NCBI GenBank assembly: GCA_002788395.1
Contig: PFRF01000008.1
Span: 1 to 38,708, forward strand
Source of the DNA: Candidatus Levybacteria bacterium CG_4_9_14_0_2_um_filter_35_21
GTDB lineage: Bacteria; Patescibacteriota; Microgenomatia; Levybacterales; UBA12049
Direction: 5' to 3'
DNA: 38,708 nucleotides
Shown piece after piece: positions 8,962-16,570 of this stretch. The notes under the pieces are model-generated. The model was given only the letters and a program-made list of their open reading frames with translations. It was not told the DNA's origin and made no database searches. Positions within the stretch are counted from its first letter, which is position 1, and each line of letters starts with the position of its first letter. The translations under genes were made by a program, and so were the position numbers.

Positions 8962-8990
8962 TTGACAGAAAAATATAACTTAAATATATT
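8962..8990 (+). promoter_or_regulatory. Sigma70 promoter, leaderless start
   Basis: TTGACA (8962-8967), 17-nt spacer, TATATT (8985-8990), then 6 nt to ATG 8997. Confidence 0.75.
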
Positions 8991-8996
8991 TGAATT

Positions 8997-9629
8997 ATGA
9001 CCGCCAAAAAAAAGCTTCACTTTAATAAAGGGGAGGCTATAAATTTCGGTTTTCAGACAGCAAAAAGCAACATTGTTTTTTTTATTGGTGTTTTTGTAAT
9101 TATTACTTTAATCTTTGCCGCAACTTCACTTCTACAAAATGTACCTAATTTTAATCAAAATGCAACTACTTTTTTGATTGGGAATATTTTGGTTTGGGTT
9201 TTGAATGTTATAATAGACATGGGAATTATAAGGATTACTCTTAAATTTGTCGATCTGGAAAAACCCTCTTTCTCTAACCTTTTCCACGGAAGTTTTCTTA
9301 TAAATTATGTTTTAACTTCAATAATAAGTGGAGTAATTATTATAATTGGACTTGTTTTATTCGTAATTCCAGGGATAATTTTTGCTTTAAGATTACATTT
9401 TGCAAAATACTTAGTTATAGATAAGGAAATGGGACCGGTTGATGCGATTCAAAAAAGCTGGAATATAACAAAAGGAATAACTTGGAATCTTTTTCTGCTT
9501 ACCTTACTTTTAATTCTAATTAACATCTTAGGGTTTATTGCTCTTTTAGTGGGTCTTTTTATTACAATTCCACTGACAATGGTTACCAATGCTTTTGTTT
9601 ACCGCAAACTTCTCTCCCAGGTTAAATAA
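8997..9629 (+). CDS. Multi-pass membrane protein of unknown function
   Basis: A 210-residue protein with about five hydrophobic helices (near residues 27-45, 58-75, 98-125, 155-180, 180-200). The segment GPVDAIQKSWNITKGITWN is like the conserved helix hairpin of YciC/DUF975-type and glycerophosphodiesterase-membrane-domain proteins, small integral proteins without a catalytic assignment. It starts just after its own promoter with no leader. No enzymatic motif is seen. The family match is by pattern only, so the function should be treated as unknown. Confidence 0.75.
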   Translation: MTAKKKLHFNKGEAINFGFQTAKSNIVFFIGVFVIITLIFAATSLLQNVPNFNQNATTFLIGNILVWVLNVIIDMGIIRITLKFVDLEKPSFSNLFHGSFLINYVLTSIISGVIIIIGLVLFVIPGIIFALRLHFAKYLVIDKEMGPVDAIQKSWNITKGITWNLFLLTLLLILINILGFIALLVGLFITIPLTMVTNAFVYRKLLSQVK

Positions 9630-9631
9630 GG

Positions 9632-9637
9632 TATAAT
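9632..9637 (+). promoter_or_regulatory. -10 hexamer of the exonuclease gene
   Basis: Perfect TATAAT ending 7 nt before ATG 9645; no clear -35. Predicts a leaderless mRNA. Confidence 0.5.
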
Positions 9638-9644
9638 CTTTCAT

Positions 9645-10613
9645 ATGAGGAAAATGATTTTAATAGATGGCAATGCGATTTTGCATCGTGCATTTCACGC
9701 TTTGCCTCCTCTTACAAATAAAGATGGAAAATTAACAAATGCGGTTTACGGATTTTTCTCGATGCTTCTTAAAATCAAGACCGATTTACGTCCCGAATAT
9801 CTCGTAGTTTGTTTTGATAGGCCAAAGCCGACCTTTAGGAAGCAACTTTACGTTGGTTATCAGGCGAAGCGTCCGACAATGGACAATGACTTAGTGCCGC
9901 AAATTGCACTGGTTCATGAAGGTTTGGAAAGGGCAAATGTGCCGATTTTTGAAATAGACGGATATGAGGCAGACGATCTAATAGGGACTTTATCTGTTCA
10001 GGCAGTAGAGGATAACAAGGAGGATGTTCAGGTAATTATTCTTTCCGGTGATCGTGATCTTCTTCAACTTGTTAATCATAAGGTAAAAGTTTTGGCACCA
10101 ATTATTGGCATGACAAAAATGATTTTATTTGACGCAGATGTAGTCGAAGAAAAGTATGGATTAAGACCGGAACAAATTGTAGATTACAAAGCTTTAAGAG
10201 GCGATTCTTCGGATAACTATCCCGGTGTTATCGGAATAGGTCAGAAAACTGCCAGCAGTTTATTGCAAAAGTATGGAAGTTTAGAATGTGTTTACGAGCA
10301 TTTGGATGAGATTCCGGAAAAGCAAGCACAAAAATTGGCGGAAGGTGCGGAAGCTGCGAGTTTGGCTAAAAAATTGGCTCAAATTGTTTTAGATGCTCCG
10401 ATCAAACTTGATCTTAAAAAAGCAGAGATTGAAAAATTAGATAAAAAAGAGCTTGCGGATTTTTTTAGAGAACATAATTTTAGAAGTCTTTTGGAAAGAT
10501 TGGTTAAAGAAGAAAGAGTGGAGCAAAGAGAAGCAGTGTCAATCAAAATTTCGGAAGAAAAACAAAAAAAGCTGGAAAAAGAAGAGAAAAACGAACAGCT
10601 GGGATTCTTATGA
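9645..10613 (+). CDS. Stand-alone 5'-3' exonuclease (PolA N-terminal domain type)
   Basis: 322 residues matching the flap/5'-3' exonuclease domain of DNA polymerase I, without any polymerase domain. The metal-binding acidic positions are visible: LIDGNAILHRAFHALPP at the N-terminus, VCFDRPKPTFRK, YEADDLIGTL, LSGDRDLLQLV, and the helix-hairpin-helix region DNYPGVIGIGQKTASSLLQKYGS. The C-terminus is a highly charged K/E-rich tail. It would remove RNA primers and flaps. Either the polymerase part is a separate gene elsewhere or this is a paralogue; nothing downstream resembles a polymerase remnant. The stop TGA overlaps the ATG of the short ORF at 10610. Confidence 0.9.
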   Translation: MRKMILIDGNAILHRAFHALPPLTNKDGKLTNAVYGFFSMLLKIKTDLRPEYLVVCFDRPKPTFRKQLYVGYQAKRPTMDNDLVPQIALVHEGLERANVPIFEIDGYEADDLIGTLSVQAVEDNKEDVQVIILSGDRDLLQLVNHKVKVLAPIIGMTKMILFDADVVEEKYGLRPEQIVDYKALRGDSSDNYPGVIGIGQKTASSLLQKYGSLECVYEHLDEIPEKQAQKLAEGAEAASLAKKLAQIVLDAPIKLDLKKAEIEKLDKKELADFFREHNFRSLLERLVKEERVEQREAVSIKISEEKQKKLEKEEKNEQLGFL

Positions 10614-10735
10614 AAGTTGCAATAATTCTTGATTATATCAAGGAGTTTGGTTCCCATAGAGCTCTTACTTGCTTCCGAGGTCTACGTCTTCGCGTCGCAA
10701 GGGCGAGTCAACGGGGCAAGATTGCAGAAAGATGA
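10610..10735 (+). pseudogene. Glycosyltransferase start remnant fused to a repeat, 41 codons
   Basis: ATG 10610 opens MKVAIILDYIKEFG, nearly the same peptide as the start of the real glycosyltransferase at 10732 (MKIAIVHDYIKEFGG), but with many codon differences. From codon 15 the frame runs through a GC-rich repeat (about 10660-10722) and stops at TGA 10733-10735, overlapping the real ATG. The upstream exonuclease stop (10611-10613) overlaps this ATG, so ribosomes could pass exonuclease to remnant to glycosyltransferase by two stop/start overlaps. It is a truncated, probably non-functional gene start that may act as a coupling leader. Confidence 0.7.
10660..10722. repeat. GC-rich repeat between duplicated gene starts
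   Basis: Shares a roughly 45-bp core (CTACGTC, GCGTCG, GGGCG, CGGGGCA blocks in order and spacing) with the repeat upstream of fic at 17900-17952. Confidence 0.7.
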
Positions 10736-11901
10736 AAATAGCCATAGTACACGATTATATAAAAGAATTTGGTGGAGCAGAGAGGGTGTTGAAGGCTTTG
10801 TGTGAGGTTTATCCTGATGCACCGATTTATACAGCCTTTTACGACAAAAATTCAACCGCTTTTGAGCATTTTAAAGATAAAAAGATAATTACTTCCTGGT
10901 TTCAATATTTACCGTATTCTGCAAAGCTTGCCAGCCCATTAAGATTTCTAACTCCTTTAATCTGGAGAAGTTTTAGTTTTTTAAAATTTGATGTTGTTAT
11001 TTCTTCTGCCAGTTGGTATATCACTAAAGGCTTTGGCTCACGCCAAAACCTAAATTTAAAATTTAAAATTAAAAATTTAAAATTACCGGTGGAGGTTTGT
11101 TATTGTCATACACCACCGCGTTGGCTTTACGGATATAGCACGTCTGTAAACTTTCAAAAATATTTTATAGTAAAAATTTATGCGGCAATAGTAGGTTTTT
11201 TCTTAAGGCGTTATGATTTTAACCAGGCGCAAAAAGTAAATTATTTTATAGCTAATTCCGAGGAGGTAAAAAGTAGGATTAAAAAGTTTTATAAAAGAGA
11301 ATCAACTGTAATTTACCCGCCGGTATCATTACCAAAAGGCAATAAACAAGAAACAATAAACAAAAAGGACTATTATTTTATAGTCTCAAGGATTGTTGGA
11401 GCAAAGGGTTTAGATCTGGCCGTAGAAACTGCAATTAAAGGTAATTTTAAATTAAAAATTGCCGGATCCCCAGCAGGATATTATTTTGAATACAAAAAAC
11501 TGATGGACAAAGTCCATTCGACAAGCTCAGGGCAGGTTGAATTTGTCGGACAAGTTAGTGATGAAGATTTGGTAAAGCTTTACACAGGAGCAAAAGCCTT
11601 TTTGGCTTTGGCAAAAGATGAGGATTTTGGCATAACGCCGGTTGAGGCAATGAGCTGCGGGACACCAGTTATTGCTTTTAATGGAGGAGGGTATAAAGAA
11701 ACAGTAATAAATAACAAAACAGGAATTTTATTTGATAACTATTCTATTGATGGATTAATTACTGCAATTAAAGAATTTGAATCTCTTCGGCAAGCTCAGG
11801 GCAAGCAAATATCAGAAGATTGTATTGAACAGGCAGAAAAGTTTTCTAAGGAAAGATTTAAGAACGAAATTAAAGATTTTGTTAATAAAGTGGTGCACTG
11901 A
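10732..11901 (+). CDS. GT4-family glycosyltransferase
   Basis: 389 residues from ATG 10732. The frame is open further upstream, but that part is the repeat. GT-B fold: N-terminal FGGAERVLKAL acceptor-side motif, a C-terminal KGLDLAVETA donor-binding region, and the E-x7-E motif in DEDFGITPVEAMSCGTPVI. It would transfer a sugar from a nucleotide donor, probably for surface polysaccharide or glycolipid; the substrate cannot be read. Three repeat-derived insertions interrupt it: NLNLKFKIKNLK (heptamers, 11051-11085), HSTSSGQ (about 11515-11536) and SLRQAQGKQ (about 11781-11808). All are at loop positions and in frame. The start overlaps the stop of the remnant ORF. Confidence 0.9.
   Translation: MKIAIVHDYIKEFGGAERVLKALCEVYPDAPIYTAFYDKNSTAFEHFKDKKIITSWFQYLPYSAKLASPLRFLTPLIWRSFSFLKFDVVISSASWYITKGFGSRQNLNLKFKIKNLKLPVEVCYCHTPPRWLYGYSTSVNFQKYFIVKIYAAIVGFFLRRYDFNQAQKVNYFIANSEEVKSRIKKFYKRESTVIYPPVSLPKGNKQETINKKDYYFIVSRIVGAKGLDLAVETAIKGNFKLKIAGSPAGYYFEYKKLMDKVHSTSSGQVEFVGQVSDEDLVKLYTGAKAFLALAKDEDFGITPVEAMSCGTPVIAFNGGGYKETVINNKTGILFDNYSIDGLITAIKEFESLRQAQGKQISEDCIEQAEKFSKERFKNEIKDFVNKVVH
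11051..11085. repeat. In-frame heptamer array in the glycosyltransferase
   Basis: TAAATTT, AAAATTT, AAAATTA, AAAATTT, AAAATTA: five units of 7 bp, translated as a Lys/Leu/Asn-rich loop. Confidence 0.75.
11515..11536. repeat. Short GC-richer repeat, first copy in the glycosyltransferase
   Basis: CATTCGACAAGCTCAGGGCA closely resembles CTCTTCGGCAAGCTCAGGGC in the same gene near 11781-11806; both encode unrelated peptides in different frames (STSSGQ and RQAQGK). Confidence 0.7.
11781..11808. repeat. Short GC-richer repeat, second copy in the glycosyltransferase
   Basis: Copy of the 11515 element in another reading frame, encoding SLRQAQGKQ between two helices of the C-terminal domain. Confidence 0.65.
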
Positions 11902-11983
11902 GGTCGGAATAAAAATTTTCTTGTTTACAACGCGAAAAAAAGCTTTGCAAAAATCAACTTGAAAACCCGCTAATGCAAACAGC

Positions 11984-12006
11984 GAAAATTTTCATCCCTC
12001 CCCGCG
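11984..12006. repeat. Intergenic copy of the murD/tgt repeat end
   Basis: Matches GAAAATTTT and TCCCCGCG of the murD and tgt segments with a changed middle. This shows the family also sits between genes. The rest of 11902-12032 shows no gene. Confidence 0.5.
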
Positions 12007-12032
12007 CCATAGAATTGATTTAAGTTATATAA

Positions 12033-12060
12033 TTTAAGTTTTAAGTTTTTAGCTTTTAGT
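12033..12060. repeat. Heptamer array before mutM
   Basis: TTTAAGT, TTTAAGT, TTTTAGC, TTTTAGT in period 7. Confidence 0.7.
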
Positions 12061-12083
12061 TTAAGCGACCGAAAGGAGCGATT

Positions 12084-12950
12084 ATGCCTGAATTACCCGA
12101 GATTGAAACTATCAAGATTGGACTTAGAAAATATTTAATTGGCAAGAAGATTGTTGATGTTGAGGTTAATATTCCTAAAATGTTTGTTGGGAAAAAAGAA
12201 GATATTCTCGGGGCAAAAATTGTCAACTTAAAGAGAATCGGCAAAGGCTTAATCATGGAGCTTGATAATAATTTTGTCCTAGCAGTTCATTTAAAAATGA
12301 CCGGACAGCTTGTTTATCGTGATGAAAATACCAAAAGCCAAGTTCTTTCTAAAAAAGTCGGTGGAGAAACTCTTCCGTCAAAATATTCACACATTATTTT
12401 TTCATTAGATAGAGGCGGAGTTCTTTTCTACAACGATCTTAGACAATTTGGTTGGATTAAAGTAATTAAAAAAGATGAGCTAATGGATGTTCCTTTTTTT
12501 AAGGAGATGGGTCCTGAGCCAAAAGTAGGGGATGATATAGCGGGAAAAGAACTGACTATAGATTACTTTAAAGAGGTAGTTCAAAAAGGGAATTTACCCA
12601 TCAAAATTATTCTTATGGATCAAAAACGGATTGGGGGAATAGGTAATATTTATGCAAACGATGCACTTTTTAAGGCGGGAATTGATCCAAGGAGAAAAGG
12701 AAAGACTTTAACAAAAAAAGAAATTAAAAAACTTTATGATGCAGTTTTTTATATCATTAAAAAAAGTCTGCAATATGGAGGATCATCAGACGAAAATTTT
12801 GTAAATGCTTTAGGGCAAGAGGGGAATTATCAGAAGCATGCTTTAGTTTACGGTAAAAAAGGGCAAAAATGTCCTAAATGCGGTTCAGTTATCGAAAAGA
12901 TTTTCCTTGGAGGTAGGGGAACCTTTTTTTGCCCCATTTGCCAAAAGTAA
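12084..12950 (+). CDS. mutM: Formamidopyrimidine-DNA glycosylase
   Basis: Base-excision repair enzyme that removes 8-oxoguanine and FaPy and cleaves the strand. 288 residues. The mature N-terminus PELPEIE provides catalytic Pro2 and Glu3; Lys in LKMTGQL is the expected catalytic Lys; KRIGGIGNIYANDALF is the helix-two-turn-helix; and the C-terminal zinc finger has CPKCG and CPIC. A good SD (AAAGGAG) lies 5-6 nt before ATG 12084, unlike many genes here that seem leaderless. No inserted repeat is visible in this gene. A weak heptamer array precedes the SD. Confidence 0.96.
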   Translation: MPELPEIETIKIGLRKYLIGKKIVDVEVNIPKMFVGKKEDILGAKIVNLKRIGKGLIMELDNNFVLAVHLKMTGQLVYRDENTKSQVLSKKVGGETLPSKYSHIIFSLDRGGVLFYNDLRQFGWIKVIKKDELMDVPFFKEMGPEPKVGDDIAGKELTIDYFKEVVQKGNLPIKIILMDQKRIGGIGNIYANDALFKAGIDPRRKGKTLTKKEIKKLYDAVFYIIKKSLQYGGSSDENFVNALGQEGNYQKHALVYGKKGQKCPKCGSVIEKIFLGGRGTFFCPICQK

Positions 12951-12994
12951 ATTTCGTAAAAATCTTATTAATTATGATATCCTGATAAAGGATT

Positions 12995-14551
12995 ATGAAA
13001 TTCACAAAAAAGGTGAAAAGCTTGTTGCCATTGAAGTTGGGTTGGCGTTTAATATTGAGATTAACATCTGGCCTTATAAAATTACATGATCCGATACTTG
13101 CTAAACCTGAAACCTCGCGTCCAATTATTGCAAGCCTTACCGCTCGAGCTTTGCTAGCGTTTGCCATAGGAAGCTATCTGCTCTTGTTTATTAGTTGGAC
13201 TTTACAAAATCATTACACATTTGGTACTTTTGGCTTTGATTTGGGTATTTTTGATCAGGGAGTGTGGTTACTTAGTCAGTTTAAAGAGCCGTTTATTACT
13301 GTTATGGGAACTCATCTATTTGGTGACCATACCTCCTTCATTCTCATATTATTAGTTCCACTCTACTGGATTTGGCCTTCTGTAAATGTACTTCTTGTTG
13401 TGCAGTGTCTAGTTTTGGGAATGGCCGCGATTCCCGCGTTTCTTCTTGGTCGATGGATGCTTCGGAATGAATGGTTGGCTCTTTGTGTAGCCATTGCTTA
13501 TTTATTGCAACCGGTAGTAGCATACACTAACTTGGAACAGTTTCACCCGGATGCTTTTGAAATACCATTGGTACTTTTTGTTTTTTACTTCATGGTAAGA
13601 GGACGCTGGAAAATGTTCCTAGGGTGTGTAATCACTTTGTTGTTGGTAAAAGAGGATGTAGCTCTTTTTACACTGCCTCTTGGGGTATATGTGGCAATGC
13701 GTTACAATCGGTGGATTGGATTTCTTACGGCGGGAATTTCCTTAGCCTATTTTATCCTAGTTGTATTAGTGATCTTGCCCGGTTTTAATCACGTAGGGAA
13801 CCTTGATGTATATCGTATTCCTTTTGGTGGACTTAGTGGTTTAATTAAGACTACATTTACTCATCCATGGGAGGTGGTTAGTTTGGCGTTTGGACCAGAT
13901 AAACCGCTCTATTTATTGCAGCTTCTTTTGCCCCTAGCTCTCTTGCCGCTTGGTTCCATGGTTGTATTTACCGCAGTAGGTCCTTTACTCTCTAATTTAC
14001 TGAGCAATTTTCCATATCAACATTGGATTCAGTATCACTATGCTACCCTTATCGTCCCGACGTTGATTGTTTCGGCTGTATTTACTCTGAGTAAAATTCC
14101 AAGAGGACTTACTCGCATCTTACCGGCAGTGGCATTGGTTGTAGCTTCGCTCGGGGGCCAATATTACTGGGGACCTAGTCCCTGGTCGCGAGTACCCGCA
14201 CCACTAGTGCGTGAGCCGTCGCCGTCGATAAATGAATTTCGTACAGCAACATTTCTAATTCCTCCGGACGCTCACTTGGCTACTTTTTACCGTTTTGTTC
14301 CTCATCTTTCTCACAGAGAACAAATCTATGAATTTCCTAATCCGTGGAGAGCGACATACTGGTTTGATTCTCGGCATGATGGACAACGGCTTCCTGAAGC
14401 GGATCAGGTAGAATTTGTTCTGCTTTCTCCGGGGCAGGAAGATCCTGTGGATCTTTCGTTAATTCCCCTGTTGAGAGATGAAGGTTTTATAACAATTTAT
14501 GAGTCATCAAGTTTGCTTCTTATGAAGCGTTTACCAAGATTGATTCCGTAA
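12995..14551 (+). CDS. DUF2079 multi-pass membrane protein
   Basis: 518 residues with about nine to ten hydrophobic helices and an extracytoplasmic C-terminal domain. FGFDLGIFDQGVWLLSQF and GDHTSF near residues 78-115 and the LEQFHPDAFE segment are the hallmarks of DUF2079, a family predicted to resemble GT-C membrane glycosyltransferases. The acidic/His loop positions (FGDH, HPD) would be candidate active-site residues. The substrate is unknown. The gene is visibly less AT-biased in third positions than its neighbours and has no in-frame repeats, which suggests recent acquisition. The N-terminal 40 residues before the first helix are basic. Confidence 0.85.
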   Translation: MKFTKKVKSLLPLKLGWRLILRLTSGLIKLHDPILAKPETSRPIIASLTARALLAFAIGSYLLLFISWTLQNHYTFGTFGFDLGIFDQGVWLLSQFKEPFITVMGTHLFGDHTSFILILLVPLYWIWPSVNVLLVVQCLVLGMAAIPAFLLGRWMLRNEWLALCVAIAYLLQPVVAYTNLEQFHPDAFEIPLVLFVFYFMVRGRWKMFLGCVITLLLVKEDVALFTLPLGVYVAMRYNRWIGFLTAGISLAYFILVVLVILPGFNHVGNLDVYRIPFGGLSGLIKTTFTHPWEVVSLAFGPDKPLYLLQLLLPLALLPLGSMVVFTAVGPLLSNLLSNFPYQHWIQYHYATLIVPTLIVSAVFTLSKIPRGLTRILPAVALVVASLGGQYYWGPSPWSRVPAPLVREPSPSINEFRTATFLIPPDAHLATFYRFVPHLSHREQIYEFPNPWRATYWFDSRHDGQRLPEADQVEFVLLSPGQEDPVDLSLIPLLRDEGFITIYESSSLLLMKRLPRLIP

Positions 14552-14574
14552 ACGTTGTTTTATTAAAATCATTA

Positions 14575-14583
14575 TGTTATGAT
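14575..14583 (+). promoter_or_regulatory. Extended -10 upstream of UMP kinase
   Basis: TGT plus TATGAT (14578-14583) would give a leader of about 45 nt before ATG 14635. Confidence 0.4.
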
Positions 14584-14634
14584 TCTAATCTAGTACGAGT
14601 TAAGTTTTAAGGCGAGACGGATACTAGTTTTTTT

Positions 14635-15336
14635 ATGGCTAATTATTCGGAAAAGATAGTTATGTCAATAGGGGGATCGTTAATTGTTCCCAATGGAGGA
14701 ATTGATTCAAAGTTTCTTAAAGATCTCAATAAGTTTATAAGAGGACAACTGGCGAAAAACAAAAACCGCCAGTTTTTTTTGATCACAGGAGGAGGAATGA
14801 CTACTAGGCATTACCAAAAAGCTGCAAGTGATGTAATTGGGCGTCAGCTAACCGAAGACGACTTGGATTGGATTGGAATTCACGCTACCCGTTTAAACGG
14901 ACATTTATTAAGAACAATTTTTAGAGACATTGCCCACCCCATTATTATTGATGATTACAGTACTATTCGAAAACCCACAGAGCCAGTTATAGTCGGAGCA
15001 GGGTGGAAACCGGGCTGGTCTACGGATTATGATGCTGTTTTAGTTTGTGAAGATTATGGACCTAGAACCGTAATTAATTTAAGTAATATTAGCCAAGTTT
15101 ACAATAAAGATCCAAAGAAATTTACAGATGCTAAGCCACTTGATCAGGTTTCATGGGCAGATTTTAGAAAGATAATAGGCGATAAATGGAGTCCGGGAAT
15201 GAATGCTCCATTTGATCCGATTGCAGCTAAGAAAGCGCAAGAATTAGGAGTTAAAGTAATATTAATGGGTAAGGATTTTGACAATATCAGAAAATATTTT
15301 AAGGGCGAAAAATTCCTCGGTACTGTAATAGAATAG
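14635..15336 (+). CDS. pyrH: UMP kinase (amino acid kinase fold)
   Basis: Phosphorylates UMP to UDP with ATP. 233 residues. Motifs of the amino-acid-kinase family are clear: MSIGGSLI at the N-terminus (phosphate loop), ITGGG near residue 50, GWKPGWSTDYDAVL and the nucleotide-binding YNKDPKKF segment, with PFDPIAAKKAQELGV before the C-terminus. The sequence pattern is closer to the archaeal-type PyrH than to the E. coli hexamer, with the long HATRLNGHLL helix. Assignment to UMP rather than another substrate rests on these motifs; the family level is certain. Confidence 0.85.
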   Translation: MANYSEKIVMSIGGSLIVPNGGIDSKFLKDLNKFIRGQLAKNKNRQFFLITGGGMTTRHYQKAASDVIGRQLTEDDLDWIGIHATRLNGHLLRTIFRDIAHPIIIDDYSTIRKPTEPVIVGAGWKPGWSTDYDAVLVCEDYGPRTVINLSNISQVYNKDPKKFTDAKPLDQVSWADFRKIIGDKWSPGMNAPFDPIAAKKAQELGVKVILMGKDFDNIRKYFKGEKFLGTVIE

Positions 15337-15346
15337 ATTCCCATAA

Positions 15347-15374
15347 TTTAAAATTCTAAATTAAAAATTAAAAA
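15347..15374. repeat. Heptamer array between pyrH and recF
   Basis: TTTAAAA, TTCTAAA, TTAAAAA, TTAAAAA in period 7. Confidence 0.65.
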
Positions 15375-15412
15375 TTATTTAAACTTCTTAATTATTCCAT
15401 TGACTATTTGTA

Positions 15413-15418
15413 CTATAA
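15413..15418 (+). promoter_or_regulatory. -10 hexamer upstream of recF
   Basis: TATAAT 12 nt before ATG 15431; a TTGACT sits too close to be its -35. Confidence 0.4.
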
Positions 15419-15430
15419 TAACAATCGAGT

Positions 15431-16558
15431 ATGGTGTTAAAACATATTTTTCTTCAGAACTTTAGAAGTTATAAAAAACAGGACTTTGAATTCGACGAAA
15501 AAGCGACTCTTATAGTCGGAGTAAATACTTCGGGTAAAACAAACCTTATCGAAGCTATCTCCATGCTTTCTTCCGGAAAAAGTTTTAGGGCGGAAAAAGA
15601 AGATCAATTAATTAAATTTGGGCAAGATATTGCAAGAATTAAAGGTATAGTTAAAAACCAAGAAAACGAAAAAAATGAATTTGAAATTGTGCTTGCAAGT
15701 GGAGAATATAGTGGTAAAAGAAATATTAGTAAGAAATTTTTAGTAAACGGAGTTGCCAGAAAAAGAGTAGATTTTGCCGATAATTTTTCCGCAGTTTTAT
15801 TTTCTCCCGAAGATTTAGATATAATAATTGACGCACCATCCTTAAGAAGAAGATTTTTGGATAATGTATTGGAACAGGTAGATAGAGAATATAGAATTGC
15901 AATGATTGCGTACGCAAAGGGAATAAGACAAAGAAACGCGCTTTTGGAAATTGCCAGAGAGACCTTTCGGCTAGGCTCAGGACGAGCCCCACTTCGCCAA
16001 GGCTACGAGGGGCAGGCAGGGGGAAGAAACGAAAAACAATTTGAATATTGGGACCATTTGGTTATTGAAAATGGAGGAATAATTACCAAGAAGAGGGAAG
16101 AATTTTTAAATTTTGCCAACCTTACGGAAAAAGAATTTTTTGATTTTGCCGCTTTTTACGACAAAAGTATTATTTCCAAAGCCCGTCTTGAGCAGTATAA
16201 AGATGCGGAAGTTGGGGCTGCAGTTACTCTAGTTGGTCCGCACAGGGATGATTTTTCGGTTTCTATGTATGATAATGTGCTCCAAACTACTCACGATATT
16301 AAAGCCTATGGTTCCAGAGGACAACAGAGGTTGGCAATTTTACAGTTAAAACTTTTAGAGCTTTTATATATAGAAAAAATGCTTGGATATAGGCCGGTGC
16401 TTCTCTTAGACGATATTTTTTCCGAGTTAGACGAAGAGCACATTAATCTAATCTTAGAGATGCTTGGTAAGCAACAAACAATAATTACAACTGCCCATAA
16501 AGAACTTGTCCCTGTAAAAATTGCAAATAAAATGAAGACGATTGAGTTTGAAAAGTAG
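15431..16558 (+). CDS. recF: DNA replication/repair protein RecF
   Basis: SMC-like ATPase that loads RecA at gaps. 375 residues. It begins with LKHIFLQNFRSYKKQDFEF; Walker A GVNTSGKT (30-37), signature YGSRGQQRLAILQLKLLEL, Walker B LLLDDIFSELDEEH. Residues about 178-199 (FRLGSGRAPLRQGYEGQAGG) are an in-frame repeat insertion (DNA 15961-16022) in the coiled-coil arm, where extra length is tolerated. There is no dnaN or gyrB nearby, so the usual dnaA-dnaN-recF order is absent. It is 12 nt from nnrD and likely co-transcribed. Confidence 0.95.
   Translation: MVLKHIFLQNFRSYKKQDFEFDEKATLIVGVNTSGKTNLIEAISMLSSGKSFRAEKEDQLIKFGQDIARIKGIVKNQENEKNEFEIVLASGEYSGKRNISKKFLVNGVARKRVDFADNFSAVLFSPEDLDIIIDAPSLRRRFLDNVLEQVDREYRIAMIAYAKGIRQRNALLEIARETFRLGSGRAPLRQGYEGQAGGRNEKQFEYWDHLVIENGGIITKKREEFLNFANLTEKEFFDFAAFYDKSIISKARLEQYKDAEVGAAVTLVGPHRDDFSVSMYDNVLQTTHDIKAYGSRGQQRLAILQLKLLELLYIEKMLGYRPVLLLDDIFSELDEEHINLILEMLGKQQTIITTAHKELVPVKIANKMKTIEFEK
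15984..16020. repeat. In-frame GC-rich repeat in recF
   Basis: Contains ACTTCGCCAAGGCTACGAGG. An inverted close copy is in tgt (4854-4885) and a diverged forward copy in pth (22711-22745). Confidence 0.75.
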
Positions 16559-16570
16559 TAAAATAGGAGA

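Noticed and set aside
9645-10613. Truncated DNA polymerase I
   Set aside because: The domain ends cleanly with a charged tail and there is no trace of polymerase sequence downstream, so a stand-alone exonuclease is the better reading.
11777-11962. 61-codon plus-strand ORF overlapping the glycosyltransferase end
   Set aside because: Out-of-frame shadow of the gene's C-terminus running into repeat DNA.
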